From positions 48,345-112,344 of the forward strand of contig NZ_CAJXYQ010000016.1 in assembly GCF_913063105.1 (NCBI RefSeq): a stretch of 64,000 nucleotides of DNA. The letters run 5' to 3'. Below, in pieces: positions 33,427 through 40,909 of this stretch. The notes under the pieces are model-generated. The model did not search any database and had not been told where the DNA came from. It was given only the letters and a program-made list of their open reading frames with translations. Source of the stretch: an uncultured Draconibacterium sp. (GTDB lineage: Bacteria; Bacteroidota; Bacteroidia; Bacteroidales; Prolixibacteraceae). A program made the position numbers and the translations under genes. Position 1 is the first letter of the stretch. Every line of letters starts with the position of its first letter.

Positions 33427-33837
33427 CTAAAAATTATTTCTGAAAGTTAAAGTTGTTCCTTTCCCCACCTCGCTTTCAATCTGAAACTCGTCGGTGTTTT
33501 TTTTAATATTCGGCAATCCCATTCCGGCACCAAAACCCATATTCCGCACAGCTTTTGAAGCTGTGGAAAAGCCTTCCTGCATGGCTTTTTTTATGTCTTC
33601 AATTCCCGGCCCTTCGTCTTTAACCACCACGCTTATACCCGATTCATCAATTTCAGCTAGCAATTTTCCTCCAACCGAGTGGGCCACAATATTAACTTCG
33701 GCCTCGTATATAGCCACAACAATCCGTTTAATCACCTTTGGTTCAACCTGTAATTGTTTCAGCATTTTTTTTATTTGGCTCGATGCTTTACCGGCCATAC
33801 CAAAATCGCCACTCGCTATGTCAAATTCTAATTTCAT
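33427..33837 (-). CDS. RsbW-like serine kinase/anti-sigma ATPase
   Basis: 136 residues, a complete GHKL ATPase of the RsbW/SpoIIAB class: AIYEAEVNIVAHS (N box), DEGPGIEDI, and GFGAGMGLPNIKK followed by the KGTTLTF strand. Such proteins phosphorylate an anti-anti-sigma (STAS) partner on serine. No STAS protein or sigma factor is encoded in the window, so the partner must be elsewhere or different. Its start overlaps the DRTGG stop by one base (TAATG), and it is three bases before the H-cluster sensor, implying tight co-expression. Confidence 0.88.
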   Translation of the reverse strand: MKLEFDIASGDFGMAGKASSQIKKMLKQLQVEPKVIKRIVVAIYEAEVNIVAHSVGGKLLAEIDESGISVVVKDEGPGIEDIKKAMQEGFSTASKAVRNMGFGAGMGLPNIKKNTDEFQIESEVGKGTTLTFRNNF

Positions 33838-34181
33838 TAATAAACCGGTTCCAATCCGTTTTCGTACAATACTCCACTCGATCGGTAAATCGAGAAGGGA
33901 GTTTCAAGCAATACAAGACCAATTTCGTTGGCCAGCTCAATCATTTCCGGGCTTGCTTTTTTATTTCGGGCCAGTAAAACCACCTCAATGTCGGCCATTT
34001 CTGCGGTTCGTACCAGCTGCACATTTGCCAAACCTGTAATTAGTAAAATATGCTCGGTATCGAGTGTTAAAACATCGCTCATTAAATCAGAGCTAAAAGC
34101 TTTCTGCAAATCATGGTCGGTTTTGGTATCGCCGGCCACCACATTTGCCTGGGTCAAATCTATAATATCAGTTAATCTCAC
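33837..34181 (-). CDS. DRTGG-domain protein, first gene of the hydrogenase operon
   Basis: 114 residues, single DRTGG domain: MRLTDIIDLTQANVVAG, then FSSDLMSDVLT and the hydrophobic ILLITGLANVQLVRTAEMADI core. It resembles 31740-32072 in size and plan, so the operon carries two such modules on either side of the H-cluster sensor. Preceded by a -7 element 23 nt upstream. Probably binds a small ligand and modulates the RsbW-like kinase next to it; this is inferred from position only. Confidence 0.85.
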   Translation of the reverse strand: MRLTDIIDLTQANVVAGDTKTDHDLQKAFSSDLMSDVLTLDTEHILLITGLANVQLVRTAEMADIEVVLLARNKKASPEMIELANEIGLVLLETPFSIYRSSGVLYENGLEPVY

Positions 34182-34203
34182 CTGGTTAGTTTATATATCG
34201 GCA

Positions 34204-34211
34204 CAAAGATA
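34204..34211 (-). promoter_or_regulatory. Candidate -7 element of the hydrogenase operon
   Basis: TATCTTTG on the minus strand, ending 22 nt before the first ATG at 34181. The -33 box is not clear, which would suit a regulated promoter. The 239-nt gap 34182-34420 between the divergent operons also contains the PAS-gene promoter region, but no clear TAnnTTTG match was found there. Confidence 0.4.
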
Positions 34212-34420
34212 AGTGTACAGCATGTTATTTATGCTTTTAAGCGGCATGTTATACCGAATTTATAATGATTAAAAACAAGCAGCACAAGGCTTTAATCTTA
34301 AACCACTGAAAAACCTGCAAAGTGTGTTTTTAAGCAATTAATTAAAATATAGCAAGGATGGGGTTTTAAATACCTCTTAAATTGTTTATTTTTCAGAGGT
34401 AAAACAAGAAAAATCAAAAC

Positions 34421-35353
34421 ATGATTTACGATAAAGACTCATTTCTGACGGGCAATATCGACGATCCGGCCATCCATCAGAAAATTATAGATGCCCTCCC
34501 CATTCCTATTTTTTACCGCAACACAGAAGGTGTTTACCAAATGTGCAATGCAGCCCACGAAAAATTTACAGGCAAAACCAAAGAGCAGATTGTTGGCAAA
34601 CCTTTACACGAAGTGCATGTAAAAGAAATGGCCGATAAATACATGGCTCAGGATAAAGAACTGATTTCAAACCCTGATGTACAAGTTTATAATACGCAGG
34701 TACGCCATGGCGATGGCACTTCGCATCATGTTATTTTAAACAAAGCCGTTATTCGCGACAACGAAAATAAAATTGTGGGCATTGTTGGTTCGATTAATGA
34801 TGTATCCGAACTGAAACGAACTGAAAAACGCCTGGAAAAAGCGCAGGAAACAATGCGCGTATCGTCGCAAATGATTCATAAAATTTCGTCGGGAATTGTA
34901 ATGGTTGACAGCGACTTTAAAATTGTGGATTCGAACGAATATTTTGCCAAACTAATGGGGGAAGATGCCGAGGATTTGTATGAAACAATACCGGGTCTAA
35001 CCGGTGCCGATGCAAAAGGACTGTTACCTGACGTGGTTTTCAAAATGATTTCGAGCGTATTATCGTCGGGGGATGAGCTGTCCGAACGCGATTTAAAATT
35101 CCATAACAAACTTATGCACGTTTCGGTGCGCACTTTGTATAAAAACAAAGTTGTTGGGGTTGTTTTTCGCGATATGTCGGCCCCCATGCTTGTGCAGGAC
35201 GAAATAATAAACCGCGCACGAAAAATTAACAAACAAAATATTGAAACCGTGCAAAAAATTGCCTTTCTGCTCGGAGAGAATGCTGCTGAAACAGAAGAAC
35301 TTTTGAATTCTATAATTGAAACCTATCGCTATGGTGACGACGACAAATCCTGA
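34421..35353 (+). CDS. PAS-domain sensor protein without kinase domain
   Basis: 310 residues. First PAS at about 20-130 (ALPIPIFYRNTEGVYQ, KTKEQIVGKPLHEV, NKIVGIVGSINDVSELK), a short coiled coil, and a second PAS at about 150-260 (SSGIVMVDSDFKIVDSNEYF). There is no kinase, cyclase or phosphatase domain; it ends in a helical tail that overlaps the next gene by 23 bases. It probably senses redox state or a ligand and acts on the SpoIIE phosphatase translated with it. Divergent from the hydrogenase operon. Confidence 0.88.
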   Translation: MIYDKDSFLTGNIDDPAIHQKIIDALPIPIFYRNTEGVYQMCNAAHEKFTGKTKEQIVGKPLHEVHVKEMADKYMAQDKELISNPDVQVYNTQVRHGDGTSHHVILNKAVIRDNENKIVGIVGSINDVSELKRTEKRLEKAQETMRVSSQMIHKISSGIVMVDSDFKIVDSNEYFAKLMGEDAEDLYETIPGLTGADAKGLLPDVVFKMISSVLSSGDELSERDLKFHNKLMHVSVRTLYKNKVVGVVFRDMSAPMLVQDEIINRARKINKQNIETVQKIAFLLGENAAETEELLNSIIETYRYGDDDKS

Positions 35354-36530
35354 CTACCACGTTGAAATCGAGTTTCAGCAAAAAAAACCCAAAGGAGAGA
35401 TTGCCTGTGGCGATGTTTTTCAATCGAGCATTATTCGTGAAGAAGGCCGAACAATACTGGTATTAAGCGATGGAATTGGACACGGTATAAAAGCAAGTGT
35501 TTTAGCCACATTAACGGCAACCATGGCTTTAAAATATTCGATGCTGCATACCAAACCCGAGGTTGCTGCACGTATTATTATGGAAACGCTGCCCAAAAGC
35601 AGCGACGGCAAAGAAAGCTATGCCACCTTTACCATTATTGAATTGGATGACGAAGGCCGCACACGTATTGTAAACTACGACAACCCCGGAATTTTAGTGA
35701 TTAGAAACGGAGTAGCTATGCAAGGGAAGGAATACCACCTGACCATTGAGGGGGAGGAAAACGAGGGAAAAGTTTTGCACTGCAAAGAGTTTACTGCCCG
35801 CAAAGAAGACCGTATTATTTTTATGTCGGATGGTGTGCCGCAATCGGGCCTGGGCAACCAGCGTTATCCTCTGGGTTGGAGCATGGAAAACGTTGAAGAA
35901 TTTGCCTTAAACCAGATACAACGCATGCCCGACATTTCGGCCACCAAACTGGCCCGGAAAATTATTAACCAGGCTGTAATGAATGATCAGTTTTCGGTAA
36001 AAGACGACACCAGCTGCGGGGTAATGTATTTTCGCGAACCACGCAAGTTTATGCTAATTACCGGTCCCCCGTTTTACAAAATAAAAGATTTCGATTTTGT
36101 GGGTCGTATACAGGATTTTGAAGGTAAAAAAATTATTTGCGGAGGTACAACTGCCGAAATTATTGCCCGCGAACTAAACCTTACCGTCGAAATTCAACAC
36201 GGAAACAAGAACCTTGAGGAACTGCCACCCAGTGCGAAAATGAAAGGATTTGAAATGGTTACCGAAGGCATTTTAACACTTGGAAAGGTGGAAGAACTGC
36301 TGGAGAATTACGATAGCGATACCCGGCTGCACGATACCACTCCTGAACAAATAGTAAAACTATTACTGCAGCACGATTGTATTGACATTATTGTTGGCAC
36401 AAGAATTAACTGGGCGCACCAGGATCCGGAACAACCACTGGAACTCGAACTTCGCAAATTTGTGGTAAAACGCATCGTTAAAATACTCATTCACAAGTTT
36501 TTCAAAAAAGTAAAAATTGAATATGTATGA
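35331..36530 (+). CDS. SpoIIE/PP2C-type serine phosphatase
   Basis: 399 residues from the ATG at 35331; an upstream TTG at 35316 is less likely. Residues about 20-230 are the SpoIIE phosphatase domain with metal-binding aspartates in LVLSDGIGHG, IIFMSDGVPQSG and VKDDTSCG. Residues about 240-399 form a second conserved-looking domain (LITGPPFYKIKD, IICGGTTAEIIAREL) that I do not recognise by name but that occurs in SpoIIE proteins near hydrogenase loci, as far as I recall. It should reverse the phosphorylation made by the RsbW-like or GHKL kinases of the divergent operon. Confidence 0.88.
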   Translation: MVTTTNPDYHVEIEFQQKKPKGEIACGDVFQSSIIREEGRTILVLSDGIGHGIKASVLATLTATMALKYSMLHTKPEVAARIIMETLPKSSDGKESYATFTIIELDDEGRTRIVNYDNPGILVIRNGVAMQGKEYHLTIEGEENEGKVLHCKEFTARKEDRIIFMSDGVPQSGLGNQRYPLGWSMENVEEFALNQIQRMPDISATKLARKIINQAVMNDQFSVKDDTSCGVMYFREPRKFMLITGPPFYKIKDFDFVGRIQDFEGKKIICGGTTAEIIARELNLTVEIQHGNKNLEELPPSAKMKGFEMVTEGILTLGKVEELLENYDSDTRLHDTTPEQIVKLLLQHDCIDIIVGTRINWAHQDPEQPLELELRKFVVKRIVKILIHKFFKKVKIEYV

Positions 36531-36657
36531 TACGCAGCCCCCAAAATTTAAACTATAAAAACAAAGCCACCATTATTTCGTATATTAACATAGTTTAGTG
36601 TCTTTTTGAGGGTTTTAACAGGTTTATTACCGAAATTTGAAAAAACAACACCTGACT

Positions 36658-37272
36658 ATGAAAGCAATTTTAACCATCGTTTTATCTGTACTGATGCTTA
36701 CTTCTGCGGGGCAAATCAAACGTTTTCTAATTCAGGCCCGCGTAGTCGATCAAAACAAAAGCCCGATTAGCGATGTCTATATTGTTAATCTCGATAGTCA
36801 TGAAAAAGATATTAGCCATGAAAATGGTGTTTTCTCTGTTTGGGTTTCTCCCGGCGATTCACTGGTTCTCTCACACATTTCCTATTTCCGAAAAATTGTA
36901 TCTGTTCATTCGTTACTGGTTAACCCCGAGGTTGAATTAATTTCTGAAAACGTAGATATTCCGGAAATTACCGTGTCGCCTGAGCAAACATCAGATTTAG
37001 ACCGGGCGCAAAAAAATCTTGCTTTTATAGAAGAATACAACCCTCCGGTACGAGCCCGAATGCAACTGGAAGAAAGCGACCCGCTAAGTACAATAACTAC
37101 CGAGCATAACGATCTCATGCGATCTGAAGCCGCCTCTATTCGAATTGCAAGCTTCTCTCCTTCTGAAAATGTTGGTAAATTATTTACGCGACTAAAGAAA
37201 AAAGACCGCTCTGACGATTACTTCTCTACCCGGAAAACAAAAGAGGAATTTGAAAAGCAACACAATAAATAA
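36658..37272 (+). CDS. Exported carboxypeptidase-regulatory-like domain protein
   Basis: 204 residues from the ATG at 36658; a TTG at 36637 extends the frame without adding a better signal. Signal peptide 1-18 (ending SAGQ), then a CarboxypepD_reg-like beta-sandwich of about 75 residues (ARVVDQNKSPISDVYIVN, HENGVFSVWVSPGDSL, SHISYFRK). The last 90 residues are charged and helical (RARMQLEESDPLS, FTRLKKKDRSDDY). Similar proteins in Bacteroidota are annotated as carboxypeptidase-like regulatory domain proteins with unknown envelope roles. Confidence 0.8.
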   Translation: MKAILTIVLSVLMLTSAGQIKRFLIQARVVDQNKSPISDVYIVNLDSHEKDISHENGVFSVWVSPGDSLVLSHISYFRKIVSVHSLLVNPEVELISENVDIPEITVSPEQTSDLDRAQKNLAFIEEYNPPVRARMQLEESDPLSTITTEHNDLMRSEAASIRIASFSPSENVGKLFTRLKKKDRSDDYFSTRKTKEEFEKQHNK

Positions 37273-37316
37273 CAGGCGTTAAATCGTTGATCAATTCATT
37301 CCTGTGGACGATGAAA

Positions 37317-37343
37317 AACAAAAAGGCCGGCTAATACCGACCT
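37317..37343 (-). terminator. Terminator after the tRNA-like fragment
   Basis: On the minus strand AAGGTCGG pairs with CCGGCCTT (one G-U pair), then T5. It is related to the hairpins after both intact tRNA-Val copies. Confidence 0.6.
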
Positions 37344-37348
37344 TCCTT

Positions 37349-37410
37349 TTGGTGGGGAGTACTGGATTCGAACCAGTGACCCTCCCGATGTAATCGGGAT
37401 GCTCTAAACC
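37349..37410 (-). pseudogene. tRNA-Val-like 3' half (anticodon, variable and T arms plus CCA)
   Basis: Matches the 3' half of the two tRNA-Val genes nearby, from GGTTTAGAGC through the T arm to an encoded CCA, but the acceptor 5' strand and D arm are absent. The anticodon stem differs: TCCCG-loop-CGGGA with loop ATTACAT, giving anticodon UAC on paper. The GIY-YIG coding sequence joins exactly at the broken end and takes its stop codon (TAG) from the tRNA GGTTTAGAGC sequence. It cannot fold as a complete tRNA. Confidence 0.8.
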
Positions 37411-37649
37411 TTTTTTATTAACTCCTCAATGGCTTTTCTACTCTTCCATTTTTTTAATTGCAACTCGCGCTTTACTGCTGCTGACCTATCCTCAAACTCT
37501 TCACTGTAAACAAGTAACCAGGGTTTTCCGGTTGATGTGAATCCTCGTTTCGAATTATTATGGCGCTGCAAACGTTCTTCCAGATTACCGGTAGATCCAA
37601 TATAATATTTCTGAAGTTTTAATGAGTGCAAAATGTAGCAGTAATACAT
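37404..37649 (-). CDS. Small GIY-YIG (URI-domain) nuclease-family protein
   Basis: 81 residues, a single GIY-YIG domain: YCYILHSLKLQKYYIGST, with Arg in EERLQRHN and Glu in the KRELQLKKWKS region. Its length matches the stand-alone URI/YhbQ-like proteins common in Bacteroidota. The gene lies in a tRNA-Val array, 57 nt after one intact copy, and its 3' end runs into a tRNA-like 3' half. This and my recollection of similar ORFs ending in tRNA fragments suggest a small mobile unit. Nuclease activity is inferred. Confidence 0.85.
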   Translation of the reverse strand: MYYCYILHSLKLQKYYIGSTGNLEERLQRHNNSKRGFTSTGKPWLLVYSEEFEDRSAAVKRELQLKKWKSRKAIEELIKKV

Positions 37650-37676
37650 ACTTTGAAATTACAAAATATGCTCCAA

Positions 37677-37703
37677 TAAAAAAGGCCAACAAAAGTCGAC
37701 CTT
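37677..37703 (-). terminator. Terminator after tRNA-Val copy 2
   Basis: On the minus strand AAGGTC pairs with GGCCTT (one G-U pair) around an AT-rich loop, followed by T6. Degenerate copy of the 37804-37831 hairpin. Confidence 0.5.
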
Positions 37704-37705
37704 AG

Positions 37706-37780
37706 TGGGGAGTACTGGATTCGAACCAGTGACCCCTTGGGTGTAAACCAAGTGCTCTAAACCAACTGAGCTAACCCCCC
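37706..37780 (-). tRNA. tRNA-Val (UAC), copy 2
   Basis: 75-nt cloverleaf: acceptor GGGGGGT/ACTCCCC, D arm TAGCTCAGTTGG, anticodon stem CTTGG/CCAAG with loop TTTACAC (anticodon UAC), and T arm CACTGGTTCGAATCCAGT. Discriminator A. The following bases are CTA rather than CCA, so CCA must be added after transcription. Confidence 0.93.
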
Positions 37781-37803
37781 GTAATAAATACGTTCTGCAA
37801 GAA

Positions 37804-37831
37804 TAAAAAAGGTCGAGAATCATCGACCTTT
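37804..37831 (-). terminator. Terminator after tRNA-Val copy 1
   Basis: Perfect 9-bp stem AAAGGTCGA/TCGACCTTT with a 6-nt loop on the minus strand, followed by T-rich sequence. Confidence 0.75.
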
Positions 37832-37909
37832 TGGTGGGGAGTACTGGATTCGAACCAGTGACCCCTTGGGTGTAAACCAAGTGCTCTAAACCAACTGAGC
37901 TAACCCCCC
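37832..37909 (-). tRNA. tRNA-Val (UAC), copy 1
   Basis: Same 75-nt tRNA as copy 2, here with an encoded CCA (37832-37834). First gene of the minus-strand array, with its own terminator hairpin directly after it. The repeated tRNA-plus-hairpin unit indicates tandem duplication. Confidence 0.94.
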
Positions 37910-38035
37910 CGTTTTTGATTACCTCTCAGTAATCAAAATATATTATTCTTGTTTCTGAACGTGCCCCCTTTTCAGAAAGGCGCTGCAAATATAAAACCTA
38001 TTTTTAGTTCTGCAAAAATTTTTAAAAGAAAATTC

Positions 38036-39340
38036 TCAAAGCACTTCTGCCACCACAAAAGTACTGCCTCCTACAAAAATCAAATCATTTGTTTCTGCTT
38101 GTTTTTTGGCGTACAAAAAAGCCTCAGCCACCGAAGCAAACACCTTTCCTTCTAAATTGAATTTGCCGGCTTTTTCAGCAAGTAACTCAGCTGACATTGC
38201 CCGCGGAATAGCGGCTTTTACAAAATAGTAAGTAGCTTCCAATGGCAACAATGCCAGAACTTTATCCGGATCTTTATCGCCAACCGTTCCAATAATAAAA
38301 TGCAATTTTTTGTAGGCAGTATTTTTAAGTTGATTTACAATTGCCCGTATTCCATCTTCATTATGCCCGGTATCGCAAACTATTAAAGGGTTGGTATCAA
38401 GTACCTGCCACCTTCCGAGCAGTCCTGTTGTTTTTATAACATTCGATAATCCATCACGAATATTATTATCGGTAATAGAATAGCCTTTAGCGTTTAAAAT
38501 TTCAAATGATTTTAATACCGCCGGAATATTTTTGTGCTGATACTGCCCCAGCAAGTCAAGTTCTAATCCCTGAAGCACATCCTGGCCTGTTGCCTGAACA
38601 CTCAACTGTTGCTTCCCTTTCATTGTTAACATAGCATAATTAACAACATATTCCTGGTCTGAGAAATAAATGGAAGCACCGGCCTCTTTTGCTTTTTTAG
38701 TAAAAACAGCAGCCGTTTCCTGCTGAGAAGTTCCAATAACCACAGGCACATCCTTTTTAATAACACCGGCTTTCTCTGCCGCTATCTCCTCAAAAGTATT
38801 TCCCAACAAGTTGGTGTGGTCGAGACCAATATTGGTGATAATACTCAAATCAGGAGTAATTATATTGGTTGAATCAAGCCTGCCTCCCAGGCCAACTTCA
38901 ATCACAGCCACATCCACTTTCCTTTGTGCAAAATAATCAAATGCCAAAGCTACGGTTAGTTCAAAAAACGAAGGACTAATTTTCCACAATTCGTTGTTAG
39001 TTCTAAACGCTCTTACCCAGTCAACAACCATTTCTTCCTCAATCATTTCTCCGTTAACTTTTATCCTTTCCCGAAAGTCTTTTAAATGAGGAGAAGTATA
39101 CAAACCTGTTTTGTAACCGGCAGCTTGCAACACCGATGCCAACATGTGCGACACGGAACCTTTGCCATTGGTGCCGGCTACATGAATTGTTTTGTAGTTT
39201 CGGTGAGGGTGATGATACAATTCATCAAGCTGTAAAGTATTATCAAGGTTATTTTTGTAAGCAGCCGGCCCTGTTCGCTGAAACACAGGCAACTGCTCAA
39301 ACAAATAATTTAAAGTCGCTTTATAATCCAATGAAATCAA
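38036..39340 (-). CDS. folC: Folylpolyglutamate synthase / dihydrofolate synthase
   Basis: ATP-dependent Mur-ligase-family enzyme that adds glutamate to folates. 434 residues: P-loop HVAGTNGKGSVSHML near 53, then YTSPHLKDFRERI, EVGLGGRLDSTN, ITNIGLDHTNLLG, and CDTGHNEDGIRAI in the C-terminal domain. Starts are ambiguous: TTG at 39340 or TTG at 39331, the latter giving the more usual beginning DYKATLNYLFEQLP. Stands alone, divergent from phoH. Confidence 0.95.
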   Translation of the reverse strand: MISLDYKATLNYLFEQLPVFQRTGPAAYKNNLDNTLQLDELYHHPHRNYKTIHVAGTNGKGSVSHMLASVLQAAGYKTGLYTSPHLKDFRERIKVNGEMIEEEMVVDWVRAFRTNNELWKISPSFFELTVALAFDYFAQRKVDVAVIEVGLGGRLDSTNIITPDLSIITNIGLDHTNLLGNTFEEIAAEKAGVIKKDVPVVIGTSQQETAAVFTKKAKEAGASIYFSDQEYVVNYAMLTMKGKQQLSVQATGQDVLQGLELDLLGQYQHKNIPAVLKSFEILNAKGYSITDNNIRDGLSNVIKTTGLLGRWQVLDTNPLIVCDTGHNEDGIRAIVNQLKNTAYKKLHFIIGTVGDKDPDKVLALLPLEATYYFVKAAIPRAMSAELLAEKAGKFNLEGKVFASVAEAFLYAKKQAETNDLIFVGGSTFVVAEVL

Positions 39341-39431
39341 TATTTATTAACCGTTACAAGTTTATTAATTTTTATCAGACTGCTCCATGTTTCTGGTCAA
39401 AATATATACATTTAGAACAAATCAATTATAT

Positions 39432-40763
39432 ATGCTGAGTAAAACTAAAAAGAGTAAAATTTTCGTTCTCGACACCAACGTAATTTTACACGATCACACC
39501 TGTATTTACCAGTTCCAGGATAACGACATTATCCTTCCGATTACAGTACTCGAGGAGCTGGACAAATTTAAACGAGGAAACGACCTTATCAACTTTCAGG
39601 CACGCGAGTTTACCCGGGTGCTCGATGAAATTGTTGGAGATGACATTTTTAACGGAGGAAAATCACTTGGGGTAGGAAAAGGCAGACTGCGAATTGAAAC
39701 AGGCAAACCATTTTCCGACGAACTTAAATCTTCGTTCAGAGAAGACATTCCTGACCACAGAATTTTGGCCATTGCAGAATTTACAGCAAAGAACTACCCT
39801 AAACGAAAAACCATTTTAATTAGCAAAGACATTAACCTTCGGATGAAGGCCAAGTCGCTGGGAATACAAGCAGAGGATTATAAAACCGACCAGGTTACCG
39901 ATGAAAATATTCTGGATAAAACGGTTACGACCTACGAAGATTTTAGCGATGCGCTAATTGACCAATTGTACCAACAAGGATCATTTGCAAAAGCCGATGT
40001 TAAGGACTTTTACCCGGAAGCCAATGAATGTTTTATTTTCAGAGGCAACCAATCGAGTGCTTTGGCACGCTACGACAGTAAATCGGAACGAATCTACCGG
40101 GTGGAAAAAACCTCGGCTTACGGAATAAAACCCCGAAACGCCGAACAAACCTTTAGCTTAAACATGCTTATGGATCCGGAAGTGAAGCTAATGGCCTTAA
40201 CAGGTAAAGCTGGAACAGGAAAAACTCTGCTGGCATTAGCAGCAGCCATTGAACAGCACCGGCAATACGAACAAATATTACTGGCCCGTCCAATTGTGGC
40301 TTTAAGTAACCGCGATATCGGCTATTTGCCTGGCGATGCCAGCGAAAAAATTAATCCGTATATGCAGCCGCTGTTCGATAACCTTGCGGTAATAAAGCAT
40401 ACCTTTAATCCAAGAAGTAACGAGTACCAGCTTATTGAAGAGATGGTAAAAGATGAAAAACTAAACATTACTCCGCTGGCTTACATTCGCGGACGTAGTT
40501 TATCCAATGCCTTTTTTATCATCGATGAAGCACAAAACCTAACCCCTCATGAAATAAAAACCATTATTACACGGGCAGGAGAAGGCACAAAAATGGTATT
40601 TACCGGCGACCTTTGGCAGATTGATTCGCCTTATCTCGATATGAAATCAAACGGACTGGCGTACATGACCGACCGTATGCGCAATCAGGAATTATTTGCA
40701 CATATTAACCTGGTAAAAGGCGAACGTAGCTATCTGGCTGAACTGGCAAGTAACTTGCTGTAA
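39432..40763 (+). CDS. PhoH-family protein with N-terminal PIN domain
   Basis: 443 residues from the ATG at 39432; the ORF is open to 39387, but the PIN domain begins right after this start. Residues 8-150 are a PIN ribonuclease domain (FVLDTNVILHD, ITVLEELDKFKRG, ILISKDINLRMKA), and residues about 225-440 a PhoH ATPase (Walker A GKAGTGKT, ARPIVALSNRDIGYLPGD, Walker B FIIDEAQN). This PIN-PhoH fusion (YlaK/PhoH2-type) acts as an RNA helicase/ribonuclease in studied cases. Confidence 0.93.
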   Translation: MLSKTKKSKIFVLDTNVILHDHTCIYQFQDNDIILPITVLEELDKFKRGNDLINFQAREFTRVLDEIVGDDIFNGGKSLGVGKGRLRIETGKPFSDELKSSFREDIPDHRILAIAEFTAKNYPKRKTILISKDINLRMKAKSLGIQAEDYKTDQVTDENILDKTVTTYEDFSDALIDQLYQQGSFAKADVKDFYPEANECFIFRGNQSSALARYDSKSERIYRVEKTSAYGIKPRNAEQTFSLNMLMDPEVKLMALTGKAGTGKTLLALAAAIEQHRQYEQILLARPIVALSNRDIGYLPGDASEKINPYMQPLFDNLAVIKHTFNPRSNEYQLIEEMVKDEKLNITPLAYIRGRSLSNAFFIIDEAQNLTPHEIKTIITRAGEGTKMVFTGDLWQIDSPYLDMKSNGLAYMTDRMRNQELFAHINLVKGERSYLAELASNLL

Positions 40764-40848
40764 AGCGTTAAACCAAAATTAAAAGAGAGGCAGATGCTTT
40801 TTAAATTCAAGGTGACGTAACTCAGAATAATTGATTCATTAAGAAATA

Positions 40849-40878
40849 TTTGCAATAAGCAGCTTTTTTCTACCTTTG
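40849..40878 (+). promoter_or_regulatory. Bacteroidota promoter of mtaB
   Basis: TTTG (40849-40852), an 18-nt spacer and TACCTTTG (40871-40878), 31 nt before the ATG. One of the best consensus matches in the window. Confidence 0.65.
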
Positions 40879-40909
40879 CAGCCTATTTAGAATTATTCAA
40901 GATAGCAAG

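Noticed and set aside
33494..34039. 181-residue plus-strand ORF opposite the RsbW-like gene
   Set aside because: Shadow ORF; the minus-strand frame carries clear ATPase motifs.
37659..37880. 73-residue minus-strand ORF containing two copies of YTQGVTGSNPVLPTK
   Set aside because: It is the translation of the two tRNA-Val genes and their spacers, not a protein gene.
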